Made by a program: the position numbers and the translations under genes
Shown: piece after piece, positions 1 through 6,042 of the stretch
Numbering within the stretch: the stretch's first letter is position 1
Layout: the number at the start of each line of letters is the position of its first letter
Assembly (NCBI GenBank): GCA_026395455.1
Contig: JAPLYR010000026.1
Span: forward strand, 1 to 10,470
Length of the DNA stretch: 10,470 nt
DNA from: Candidatus Roizmanbacteria bacterium
Lineage (GTDB): Bacteria > Patescibacteriota > Microgenomatia > UBA1406 > GWC2-37-13
Direction: 5' to 3'
The notes under the pieces: model-generated
What the model was told of the DNA's origin: nothing
What the model saw: only the letters and a program-made list of their open reading frames with translations
Databases searched by the model: none

Positions 1-189
1 AAGTGTTGGAGCCCCCTTTTCATATACAGAAGAAGGCCCTCCGGATAAAATAATTCCTTTTGGTTTGTATTTGAGGACATCTTTTGAAGCATCTTCAGGT
101 GTTGAGATGTGGATTACAATTCCCATATCATTTAAGCGTCTTCCAATAAGGTGTGTTGTTTGAGAACCAAAATCAACAATTAAAATCAT
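1..189 (-). CDS. guaA: GMP synthase (glutamine-hydrolysing), N-terminal part
   Basis: The first 63 codons are present; the gene continues past the left edge. The protein opens with MILIVDFGSQTTHLIGRR and later has ILSGGPSSVYE. These are the first strand and the oxyanion-side loop of the class I glutamine amidotransferase domain of GMP synthase. The enzyme uses glutamine, ATP and XMP to make GMP in the cytoplasm. The nucleophile cysteine and the ATP-pyrophosphatase domain lie outside the window, so a stand-alone amidotransferase subunit cannot be excluded. The ATG at 187-189 is chosen because the family normally starts a few residues before the VDFGSQ strand. It lies 12 nt after the guaB stop, so the gene is probably cotranscribed with guaB, and it has no Shine-Dalgarno sequence. 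Confidence 0.93.
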   Translation of the reverse strand, partial: MILIVDFGSQTTHLIGRRLNDMGIVIHISTPEDASKDVLKYKPKGIILSGGPSSVYEKGAPTL

Positions 190-201
190 ATGAATAAAAT
201 A

Positions 202-1350
202 TTATTGATAACTTTTGCCAGGATTTGTAACAAGGATATCATGTGGATGGCTTTCTTTTAAAGATGCTTGTGAAATACGAACAAATTGAGCAATTTTATG
301 AAGAGAGCAAATATCTCTTGCTCCAACATAATACATTCCTGATTTAATACCTCCAAGTGCTTGATCAAGCAACTCTGGAACAGTCCCTTTAATTGGGACA
401 AGTCCTTCAACTCCCTCAGCGACAAGCGTTCTATCAGAGTATGACTTTCCATGATATTCTCCCTCTGACTTTATTTTTGCACCGTCATGCATCGCTCCAA
501 CAGAACCCATTCCTCGATATGTCTTAAACATATATTTTTCCTTTTCAATTTTTAAAATATCTTTAAATCGGAGAGGAACATGTTGCTTTGCTAGTAAAAC
601 CTTTTCTCCTGGCGCCTCTTCACATGATGCAAAAAAACTTCCCATCATAATTGTTGATGCACCTGCAGCTAGTGCTTTTACCATATCTCCAGAATAGGTA
701 ATACCTCCATCTGCAATTACAGGAACCTTATATTTCTTTGCGACTGGCCCAATTTCAAGGAGTGCAGTCATTTGAGGGATTCCCACTCCTGAAACAATAC
801 GTGTCGTACAAATTGCCCCAGGTCCCATACCTACTCTCAACCCATCTGCCCCTGCTTTTATAGAAGCGAGCGCCCCTTCCTTTGTTGCAATATTACCACT
901 AATTACCTGAAGATCCTTATATTTATTTTTTACAGCAGAGATAGCATTGAGTACAGTTTTTGCATATCCATGCGCAGTATCTATAATGACAGCATCCACT
1001 CCTACTTTAATAAGCTTCTCAATGCGTTCATCATATCCTTCAGAGCCTATAGCAGCCCCAACTAGTAATCCCTCCTTCTTAACTTTTAGAACTTCTTTTA
1101 CTTGATTTTCAATCGTTAAATTGCGATGAATAAATCCAATTCCCCCCATACGAGCAAGAGAGATTGCAAGACCACTTTCTGTAACTATATCCATTGGGGC
1201 AGAAGAAAAGGGGATTGAAATCATTATCTTTTTGGTGAGATATGTTTTGAGTGATATATCTTGTCTTTTAAAATCACTATATCCTGGACGAAGAAGGACA
1301 TCATCAAACGTTAATCCTTCAATAAATTGTTTAGAGGTAGAGGTTACCAT
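202..1350 (-). CDS. guaB: IMP dehydrogenase, short form lacking CBS domains
   Basis: Oxidises IMP to XMP with NAD+, the committed step to guanine nucleotides. The 382-residue TIM barrel has LTFDDVLL at 13-20, the catalytic loop GPGAICTTR with Cys181, the phosphate-site strand IADGGI near 212-217, and the flap signature YRGMGS at 278-283. The flap and the [13 protein letters not shown] stretch favour IMP dehydrogenase over GMP reductase. Usual bacterial forms have about 480-500 residues. Here the paired CBS domains are missing: residue ~90 of the barrel passes straight to [10 protein letters not shown]. Two further oddities are an insertion of roughly 16 residues after EEAPGE (about 250-275), and a shortened distal flap reading [12 protein letters not shown] where the family usually has an Arg-Tyr pair. 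The ATG at 1348-1350 lies inside the end of the upstream deaminase gene (20-nt overlap), which suggests translational coupling. Confidence 0.95.
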   Translation of the reverse strand: MVTSTSKQFIEGLTFDDVLLRPGYSDFKRQDISLKTYLTKKIMISIPFSSAPMDIVTESGLAISLARMGGIGFIHRNLTIENQVKEVLKVKKEGLLVGAAIGSEGYDERIEKLIKVGVDAVIIDTAHGYAKTVLNAISAVKNKYKDLQVISGNIATKEGALASIKAGADGLRVGMGPGAICTTRIVSGVGIPQMTALLEIGPVAKKYKVPVIADGGITYSGDMVKALAAGASTIMMGSFFASCEEAPGEKVLLAKQHVPLRFKDILKIEKEKYMFKTYRGMGSVGAMHDGAKIKSEGEYHGKSYSDRTLVAEGVEGLVPIKGTVPELLDQALGGIKSGMYYVGARDICSLHKIAQFVRISQASLKESHPHDILVTNPGKSYQ

Positions 1351-2395
1351 GTCTGTTTTTTAAATTTATAAAGGTGTATTGAAATGACCATTTTATTGTT
1401 TGTTCGATTTGTTTTTTTGTAAGGATATTATTTTTTTCAAGATATTCGTATTGTTTTACAAGGTGAGCATCTTTAATCATTTCTGGCCAGTCAGTATTAA
1501 TGGTAATCTTGACTTTATTCTCAAAAAAAGTTTGCAAGATATACGTAAGCTCATTATTATCTTTTACTGCACGAGTCATCAAATTGCTGAGAGGGCACAC
1601 TTCTAAAACAATATTTTTCTCATGAAGAATTTTCATAAGTTTTTTATCGTATGCAGCTCTAATTCCATGACCAATGCGATTGGGTTTTACATAGGTAACA
1701 CAATCCCATATATCATTTGTGTCATCTGTTTCTCCGGAATGGGCAGTAATTTTTAATCCTGCTCTCCGTGCTTTACTAATAAGGGTGGCATAGTCTTTAA
1801 AGTGAAAGGAACCATTATCGTAGTTTGAGAAATCAAGTCCCACAACTCCTCGGCTGTGATATTTAATTGCTTTATCGATAATAATGGCATTTTTTTCGAT
1901 AGAGAATTGTCTATCAAGACAAAATATTAAACCAGCATGCAATTTTGGATATTCAAGCAGTGCTCTTTCCATACCGCGTAGCATAGCCATAATTGCATGG
2001 TCTAAATCAACCTCTCCATCTCTATTATGTTTCATTGGGTTGCCGCGAAGTTCAAGAAGAGTAATATTGTTTGATCGATATGCACCGCTCATAGTCTCAT
2101 ACACACCCTTCTCAAGTGCAAGTGACCCAGAGGACAGTTTATCTAAAATAGGATGATAAACGGAGTCAAGATACTCTTTAAGCGTTGATTTATGACTTGG
2201 ATCTAATACAACAAAATCGACAAACTCATGATAATCACGCTTGGAAAGTTTATAACCCTCACTTTGAGCAATATGCCAATATACAGAAGGAGGAATGGAT
2301 GTCCCAATGTGAGCGTGCAGATCTGCCAGATTACAAAAAAGCCCGCCATTTGGGCGGGGTATTGTTGAAAGCGACTCTTGTATGGGTCTTTCCAT
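1331..2395 (-). CDS. add: Adenosine deaminase-like metal hydrolase
   Basis: Amidohydrolase-superfamily protein, 354 residues from the ATG at 2393-2395, expected to convert adenosine to inosine. Metal and catalytic residues are visible in order: DLHAH (His27, His29), HSGE (His219, Glu222), RIGHG (His243), VCPLSN near 266-271, and NTD (Asp302). Two usual positions differ. HxHLDG is HAHIGT, and NTDDP is NTDWP, so an aspartate that normally contacts the purine is replaced by Trp; the exact substrate is therefore uncertain. A longer form from a TTG at 2426-2428 is open, but that TTG lies in the proposed -35 box, so I prefer the ATG. A GC-rich hairpin with a T-tract lies inside codons ~13-20. The gene is first of an apparent add-guaB-guaA operon, and its product feeds the same pathway. 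Confidence 0.85.
   Translation of the reverse strand: MERPIQESLSTIPRPNGGLFCNLADLHAHIGTSIPPSVYWHIAQSEGYKLSKRDYHEFVDFVVLDPSHKSTLKEYLDSVYHPILDKLSSGSLALEKGVYETMSGAYRSNNITLLELRGNPMKHNRDGEVDLDHAIMAMLRGMERALLEYPKLHAGLIFCLDRQFSIEKNAIIIDKAIKYHSRGVVGLDFSNYDNGSFHFKDYATLISKARRAGLKITAHSGETDDTNDIWDCVTYVKPNRIGHGIRAAYDKKLMKILHEKNIVLEVCPLSNLMTRAVKDNNELTYILQTFFENKVKITINTDWPEMIKDAHLVKQYEYLEKNNILTKKQIEQTIKWSFQYTFINLKNRHGNLYL
2335..2358 (-). terminator. Intrinsic terminator-like hairpin inside the 5' end of add (possible attenuator)
   Basis: On the minus strand the sequence CCCGCC, a 5-nt loop CAAAT, then GGCGGG is followed by C and six T residues. This six-pair, all-GC stem plus T-tract fits a Rho-independent terminator in the add direction. 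It begins about 37 nt after the add ATG and about the same distance after the predicted transcription start. It stands out in such AT-rich DNA. No gene lies upstream on this strand for it to terminate, so it may control read-through into add. It also encodes the residues PRPNGGLF, so a chance result of coding is possible. Confidence 0.6.
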
Positions 2396-2400
2396 ATTCA

Positions 2401-2428
2401 ATTGTAGCAGATGGTTTTTAATTTGCAA
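2401..2428 (-). promoter_or_regulatory. Predicted promoter of the add-guaB-guaA operon
   Basis: Minus strand: -35 TTGCAA (2428-2423), a 16-nt spacer and an extended -10 TGCTACAAT whose hexamer is 2406-2401. The add ATG follows the -10 by only 5 nt. Transcription would therefore start at or next to the start codon, giving a leaderless message. The overlap of TTGCAA with the alternative TTG start argues against that start. Confidence 0.6.
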
Positions 2429-2447
2429 TGTGCTACGTGTTACTTTA

Positions 2448-2476
2448 TTGAAATATTAAGATTAGGTTGTTATAAT
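2448..2476 (+). promoter_or_regulatory. Near-consensus sigma-70-type promoter for the split deaminase gene
   Basis: Plus strand: TTGAAA at 2448-2453, a 17-nt spacer and TATAAT at 2471-2476 preceded by TGT (extended -10). The start of transcription should fall near 2483, about 25 nt before the ATG at 2508. A second TATAAT at 2496-2501 lies 6 nt before the same ATG and could give a leaderless transcript. The promoter is back-to-back with that of add; the two -35 boxes are 19 bp apart. Confidence 0.65.
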
Positions 2477-2507
2477 GCAATACATATTAATTACATATAA
2501 TTAAAGA

Positions 2508-2726
2508 ATGAGAGCGGAAGAACTCAGTTGGGCAAATAGAAGAATTCAGTCTCCCATACTTAATCCCGGACTTAGGCTTGAAAGGGAGAGGTTGCCCATT
2601 GTTCAAGAAGTAGATCGGTACTTAAGAGAAACCGAAGGTAAATATCTTCCTCACCAATTGGAATTTGGAGGACGACTCGCATTAAATGCAGCTCGCAATG
2701 CGCTTGTAGGGACCGATGGTGGATAA
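2508..2726 (+). pseudogene. N-terminal fragment of a zinc deaminase-fold gene, ended by an in-frame TAA
   Basis: Encodes 72 residues ending in LVGTDGG before TAA at 2724-2726. The N-terminal part is charged and not recognised. The last part (LALNAARNAL) resembles the first helix of the cytidine deaminase-like fold. The reading frame continues after the stop in exactly the same register with NYGIGASVMVVQNG, the typical first beta strand of this fold, and then with the catalytic motifs. Fragment and downstream part therefore look like one gene of 292 sense and stop positions (2508-3386) broken by one codon. A strong promoter lies upstream, so the break may be recent, a strain variant or a base-calling error. 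I find no sign of recoding: other genes here use TAA as a normal stop. Confidence 0.6.
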
Positions 2727-2750
2727 AATTATGGAATTGGTGCTTCTGTT

Positions 2751-3386
2751 ATGGTTGTACAAAATGGGATTGCTGCAATTTTTGAAGGAGCAAATACAAT
2801 GGTTACAGGTACTGAAGAAGAAAGACTAACAGGACATGCTGAAACAAATGGGCTGAAAGGTGTTATGGCATATGCATCAGGAGATAGATCAAAAGGTCCA
2901 ATTGATATTGTGAAGTTGGATGTTTTAAAACTTCCTTTTGATTTGGGGAGATCTGGTACAGGTATTATTATGTCAGGAACCCTTGAACCATGTCCAATGT
3001 GTGAATGTGTGGCAACCAATGCACTAGCAGTTACCAGAGGAATCCTAGGACCTGACGCAGTAATCAGATCTGTGAGCTCTTCAGTTGATGGCTCCACAGA
3101 TGGTGCTCTTAACAATGGAGCAGCTCATGCGTTAGGACAGAAAGCCACGTCAAGTCCTAATGTTTGGAGATCAATACAAAGAGGTTATTTTCAAGGTCAG
3201 AATCCTCCAGATTTTACTCCGATACAATTTTCACTTCTTCAAACAACTCCTGACCCATTGCAAGGATTTAATCCTCCAGGTATGTATCACAGATCAGAAG
3301 ATAAAGATCTTGAACGACTATCGAGTAAAATATTTACACAAACAAGACAGCAGGTCGATGAATTTCTGGCTACAGGAAAGAAATAA
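2751..3386 (+). CDS. Zinc-dependent nucleoside/nucleotide deaminase-fold protein (downstream part of a split gene)
   Basis: The 211 residues after the in-frame TAA carry both zinc motifs of the cytidine deaminase-like superfamily: GHAE (His29, Glu31 from this ATG) and LEPCPMC (Cys81, Cys84). The PCPMC form is common in TadA, guanine deaminase and related purine deaminases, but the rest of the chain differs and is longer, so I do not name a substrate. A start at 2751 would cut off the first half of the first beta strand (NYGIGASV), which is still readable upstream in frame; folding from this start is doubtful. A purine base or nucleoside substrate would fit the salvage genes on both sides. The stop is 4 bp from the convergent nucleoside phosphorylase stop. 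Confidence 0.65.
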   Translation: MVVQNGIAAIFEGANTMVTGTEEERLTGHAETNGLKGVMAYASGDRSKGPIDIVKLDVLKLPFDLGRSGTGIIMSGTLEPCPMCECVATNALAVTRGILGPDAVIRSVSSSVDGSTDGALNNGAAHALGQKATSSPNVWRSIQRGYFQGQNPPDFTPIQFSLLQTTPDPLQGFNPPGMYHRSEDKDLERLSSKIFTQTRQQVDEFLATGKK

Positions 3387-3406
3387 TAAATTACTTTATT
3401 ATTTCT
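3379..3406. terminator. AT-rich inverted repeat over two convergent stop codons
   Basis: A perfect 12-bp inverted repeat, AGAAATAATAAA, loop TTAC, TTTATTATTTCT, covers the stops of the deaminase (3384-3386) and of the convergent nucleoside phosphorylase (3391-3393). With only 4 bp between the genes it is well placed as a shared two-way terminator. The stem is almost all A-T and lacks a separate T-tract, so termination strength is uncertain. Confidence 0.45.
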
Positions 3407-4164
3407 GTAAGAAGAATCTTCATTTTTTCACTTGCTTTATTTGCTTCTGCTACCACTTCTTTATGATCGTGTTTAACAAAGGCAAGGTTGGTTACAAATG
3501 AAAGACCTAAGACATTTATATTAAGAGATCTTGCAACAAGTGTTTCAGGGACTGTGCTCATTCCAACAACATCTGCTCCAAGAAAACGAAGTGCCATTTT
3601 ATCTGCTGGAGTTTCATAATTGGGTCCGTGGTAATACACATATATTCCTTCATGAAAGGGAATATGAGATTCTACACAAATCTTACGTGCCCTTTCCCTC
3701 ATACTTGAATTGAATACCTCTGAGACATCGACAAATTGTGCGCCTTTTAACGGATTATCTATCGCAAGAAATAATGTTATTACATCTGAAAGAATGACAA
3801 AATCTCCTACTTTATATTTTTCATTTAATGCACCACATGCTGCTGTAAGAACGAGGTTTTTTATTCCAAGCATTGCAAACAACCGTATTGGCATTGTTGC
3901 CTCAAATCCTGAATATCCTTCATACATATGGAATCTCCCAGACATATATGCAACTCTTTTATTATTGGTTTTGCCAATAATAAGTTCACCTGTATGTCCT
4001 GGAACAGATGTTTTAATACCAAATAATTTTTCGTATGAAATACGTTTTTCAATCTTTGTTTCATCTAAAATTTTATTCCATCCAGATCCAAGGATAAGAA
4101 GAGTTTCAGGAAAAGAAGGAACCTCCTTCTTAAGGGTTTTATATGCATCTTCTATAGTTTTCAT
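3391..4164 (-). CDS. punA: Purine nucleoside phosphorylase, trimeric PNP/MTAP type
   Basis: Cleaves inosine or guanosine with phosphate to the base and ribose 1-phosphate. The 257-residue length suits the trimeric family. Visible motifs are ILGSGW (Ser27, phosphate loop), VPGHTGE (His57), GRFHMYEGYS (77-85), TAACGALN (107-114), GPNYET (Glu184), GADVVGMSTVPE (Met202) and FVTN (Asn226). The retained Glu and Asn pair is the one that binds 6-oxopurines in this family, favouring inosine/guanosine over adenosine or methylthioadenosine. The ATG overlaps the TGA of the upstream phosphoribosyltransferase gene (ATGA, 4 nt), so the pair is translationally coupled. Hypoxanthine made here is the expected substrate of that partner. 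Confidence 0.93.
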   Translation of the reverse strand: MKTIEDAYKTLKKEVPSFPETLLILGSGWNKILDETKIEKRISYEKLFGIKTSVPGHTGELIIGKTNNKRVAYMSGRFHMYEGYSGFEATMPIRLFAMLGIKNLVLTAACGALNEKYKVGDFVILSDVITLFLAIDNPLKGAQFVDVSEVFNSSMRERARKICVESHIPFHEGIYVYYHGPNYETPADKMALRFLGADVVGMSTVPETLVARSLNINVLGLSFVTNLAFVKHDHKEVVAEANKASEKMKILLTEIIK

Positions 4165-4727
4165 TCTTCACTAAGAAACTTAGTAATATAAACCTTTGGG
4201 ATTTTCATGAGAGAAAGTTGTTTTTTTATATCATTTGTCATCTTTCCATCTTTTAATAGATTTGTTTTTATTGCCTCAACTGTTTCTCTCATATCATATG
4301 GAAATACTATCCACTCATCAACTGATTTGACATAAAAATCAGGTAAGTGTTTGGTCCACGGCTTAATATAAGGGGATGCGGTAGTAATACTTGCTGCCCC
4401 CAACTCAGTTAAATATTTAATACCTCTTACAAATGTTTTTCCTGTATCTGAAACGTCATCGATAAGGAGAATATGCTTATTTTTCAAATCTCCTCCTACA
4501 TGATAGGAAATATCAGACATTTTTTGCTGTTTTAAATCCTTATAACTTGAGATGGTAAAAGAAGCGACTGGAAGCTTTAAAAAATCAGATGCAATATGGG
4601 CAATGGTTAGTCCTCCTCGAGCGATTCCAACAATAAGATCGAGTTTATTGTTCTCTTTCTGAATTTTTTCAGTAAGTGTATGAGTAATAGAGTGAAGTTG
4701 TTTCCAGCTAACACAATGGTAATTCAT
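4161..4727 (-). CDS. Purine (hypoxanthine/xanthine/guanine) phosphoribosyltransferase
   Basis: Type I phosphoribosyltransferase of 188 residues that should join a purine base to PRPP. The PRPP-binding loop ILLIDDVSDTGKT is at 86-98 with the acidic pair Asp90-Asp91. LIVGIARGGL at 31-40 is the upstream pyrophosphate-loop strand. The segment KPWTKHLPDFYVK followed by WIVFPYD (139-145) resembles the base-binding hood of xanthine/hypoxanthine-guanine phosphoribosyltransferases of the Gpt and archaeal groups. Which base is preferred cannot be read from sequence alone. Overlap with the nucleoside phosphorylase suggests hypoxanthine to IMP. The start ATG lies 20 nt after the LmbE-family stop and has no visible Shine-Dalgarno sequence. 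After FPYD about 43 residues remain with no motif I recognise. Confidence 0.85.
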   Translation of the reverse strand: MNYHCVSWKQLHSITHTLTEKIQKENNKLDLIVGIARGGLTIAHIASDFLKLPVASFTISSYKDLKQQKMSDISYHVGGDLKNKHILLIDDVSDTGKTFVRGIKYLTELGAASITTASPYIKPWTKHLPDFYVKSVDEWIVFPYDMRETVEAIKTNLLKDGKMTNDIKKQLSLMKIPKVYITKFLSEE

Positions 4728-4747
4728 AGGCTACTAGTATATATTAT

Positions 4748-5407
4748 TTATTTCTTAAGAATAATAAAACATTCTTCTATTCGATTATCTTTATGCTTTT
4801 TTAGCATTTGTTCTACATCCTTAATTTGTGAAGAATGTTTTTTAATTGCTGCAATTTTTTTATCTAGAACAGGAGTGATATCTACACGTTTTGTAATTTC
4901 ACTATCAGCATAGCCGGGAGGAAAATAGATAAAATAATCTTGTCCTTGCCCTCTTTGTTTTTCATCAAGACAGAGATAATGGAGCTCTCTTATACATTCA
5001 TTCTTAATATAAATAAAACTTGAGATCATTGACATTGCAATATGATCAAGATGTCCTGATATTCCCCTTGGTTCATACGTAATGATACGATCTGGCTGCA
5101 GTTTATTTACATAGACGGTAATTTTATCGGCAATTTCATGATAAACACTATTACTTAATTGACCATCTTCATATCCTAAAAATATCACTTCTTTTACCCC
5201 TAAAATTGCACTCGCTTCTTGAAGTTCAATAACTCTTTTTTCAGTAAGACTCATTCCGTTTTTTTCAGAATAATCTTGTCCTGCTTCTCCTTTTGTAGCA
5301 CAAAAAAGATATACATCATGAGTTTGGCTTAAGAGGGCAATGGTTCCCCCTGGGCCAAATGATTCATCATCAGGGTGAGCAAGTATTACAAAAGCGGTTT
5401 TTCTCAT
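4748..5407 (-). CDS. PIG-L/LmbE-family zinc deacetylase
   Basis: 219-residue protein of the GlcNAc-PI deacetylase/MshB/BshB fold. The motif AHPDDE at 10-15 gives zinc ligands His11 and Asp14 and general base Asp13, and GHLDH at 118-122 gives the third ligand His122. GGTI (20-23) and FCATKGEAG (35-43) are also typical. Family members remove acetyl groups from N-acetylglucosamine-type substrates in thiol, glycolipid or cell-surface pathways; the substrate here is unknown. There is no signal peptide, so it should be cytoplasmic. It is the first gene of the run leading to the phosphoribosyltransferase and nucleoside phosphorylase, an unexpected partner for purine salvage. A TATAAT box lies 16 nt before its ATG. 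Confidence 0.88.
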   Translation of the reverse strand: MRKTAFVILAHPDDESFGPGGTIALLSQTHDVYLFCATKGEAGQDYSEKNGMSLTEKRVIELQEASAILGVKEVIFLGYEDGQLSNSVYHEIADKITVYVNKLQPDRIITYEPRGISGHLDHIAMSMISSFIYIKNECIRELHYLCLDEKQRGQGQDYFIYFPPGYADSEITKRVDITPVLDKKIAAIKKHSSQIKDVEQMLKKHKDNRIEECFIILKK

Positions 5408-5423
5408 ACTTATTTAGGATTAG

Positions 5424-5431
5424 ATTATAAT
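5424..5431. promoter_or_regulatory. Palindromic -10 element ATTATAAT between LmbE-family gene and tRNA-Pro
   Basis: ATTATAAT reads TATAAT on both strands (minus 5429-5424, plus 5426-5431), inside the 10-bp palindrome GATTATAATC. The minus copy lies 16 nt before the LmbE-family ATG and is the likely promoter of that operon, although no good -35 is visible. The plus copy is about 40 nt before the tRNA. Confidence 0.45.
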
Positions 5432-5456
5432 CCATATCTGTATTAATTACCACATT

Positions 5457-5465
5457 TGATAAAAT
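5457..5465 (+). promoter_or_regulatory. Possible extended -10 for tRNA-Pro
   Basis: TGATAAAAT (TG, one base, TAAAAT) ends 7 nt before the first base of the mature tRNA. Transcription would start almost at the 5' end of the tRNA. No convincing -35 is seen. Confidence 0.4.
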
Positions 5466-5472
5466 ACAACTA

Positions 5473-5546
5473 CGGGACGTAGTTCAGATGGCTAGAACGT
5501 CAGGCTGGGGGTCTGAAGGTCGCGAGTTCAAGTCTCGCCGTCCCGA
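5473..5546 (+). tRNA. tRNA-Pro (anticodon GGG)
   Basis: A full 74-nt cloverleaf can be folded by eye. The acceptor CGGGACG pairs with CGTCCCG. The D stem GTTC pairs with GAAC, and the anticodon stem TCAGG pairs with TCTGA, including one G-U. The T stem GCGAG pairs with CTCGC around loop TTCAAGT. The seven-base loop CTGGGGG places GGG at positions 34-36 (5507-5509) with G37, as expected for a proline tRNA reading CCC and CCU. The C1-G72 pair and A73 are standard bacterial proline identity elements. The 3' CCA is not encoded (CATC follows), so a CCA-adding enzyme is required. Confidence 0.95.
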
Positions 5547-5553
5547 CATCGAG

Positions 5554-5562
5554 TGGTATAAT
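5554..5562 (+). promoter_or_regulatory. Extended -10 promoter for the dCMP deaminase gene
   Basis: TGGTATAAT (TG, G, then perfect TATAAT at 5557-5562) sits between the tRNA 3' end and the ATG at 5572, leaving 9 nt. The transcript would have a leader of about 0-3 nt. The gene may also be read through from the tRNA promoter. Confidence 0.55.
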
Positions 5563-5571
5563 TAACTTCAT

Positions 5572-6042
5572 ATGACAATCCAAACACGTCCAAGTTGGGA
5601 CACTTATTTTGTTTCTATTGCTCACATTGTTCAGACACGCTCAAACTGTATTCGTGGGAGTCGAGGAGCTATCCTTACCAAGGATAAACGCATCGTAACA
5701 ACTGGTTATAATGGAACTCCATCAGGGATTAAAGATTGTGATGAGGGAGGATGTAAGCGTTGTCAAGATAGAGAAAATAATATGGTGAAAGCTGGAGAAA
5801 GAAAAGATTTATGTATCTGTGTCCATGCTGAACAAAACGCCCTTATTCAGGCTTCATATCATGGAGTTTCAACAAAAGGAACAACCCTTTACTCAACAGT
5901 AGCACCTTGCACCGCATGTGCAAAGGCAATAATAAATGCAGGAGTCGTTGAGGTTGTATATGACGATCAGCATAGTGATGATTTTGGGGAAAAGCTATTG
6001 ATTGATGCTGGGGTGAAGGTAAGAAGGTATGAAAGAGATTGA
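5572..6042 (+). CDS. Deoxycytidylate (dCMP) deaminase
   Basis: Converts dCMP to dUMP, the precursor for thymidylate synthesis. At 156 residues it has the normal length for the ComEB/dCMP deaminase family. Zinc motifs are CVHAE (His85, Glu87) and APCTAC (Cys113, Cys116). RGAILTKDKRIVTTGYNG at 31-48 and GTPSG form the first strands and the nucleotide-binding loop. A cluster of cysteines at 56, 61, 64, 81 and 83 is in the insert that in family members can bind a second, structural zinc. The ATG is preceded at 9 nt by a TATAAT box and by no Shine-Dalgarno sequence. The stop TGA at 6040-6042 directly abuts a large inverted repeat. Confidence 0.93.
   Translation: MTIQTRPSWDTYFVSIAHIVQTRSNCIRGSRGAILTKDKRIVTTGYNGTPSGIKDCDEGGCKRCQDRENNMVKAGERKDLCICVHAEQNALIQASYHGVSTKGTTLYSTVAPCTACAKAIINAGVVEVVYDDQHSDDFGEKLLIDAGVKVRRYERD

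Noticed and set aside
1331..2428. Longer adenosine deaminase gene starting at a TTG at 2426-2428 (365 residues)
   Set aside because: The TTG coincides with the -35 box of a good promoter, so it would be upstream of the predicted transcription start. The ATG at 2393-2395 fits the -10 position and gives a family-like N-terminus.
2430..2443. Imperfect palindrome around ACGT between the add and deaminase promoters as an operator
   Set aside because: Only 8 of 14 positions are symmetric and no known purine regulator site is matched; too weak to annotate.
2724..2726. Alternative genetic code or stop recoding as the explanation of the in-frame TAA
   Set aside because: TAA ends guaB, add, punA, the LmbE-family gene and rpe at the expected places, and TGA and TAG also act as stops, so a standard code is the simplest reading.
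2729..3115. 128-codon open frame on the minus strand opposite the split deaminase
   Set aside because: It is antisense to a stretch carrying clear HAE and PCPMC zinc motifs, and its own product shows no domain; a coding shadow.
3710..4174. 154-codon open frame on the plus strand over the nucleoside phosphorylase
   Set aside because: The opposite strand encodes a full-length phosphorylase with all family motifs. The plus-strand product has no recognisable pattern.
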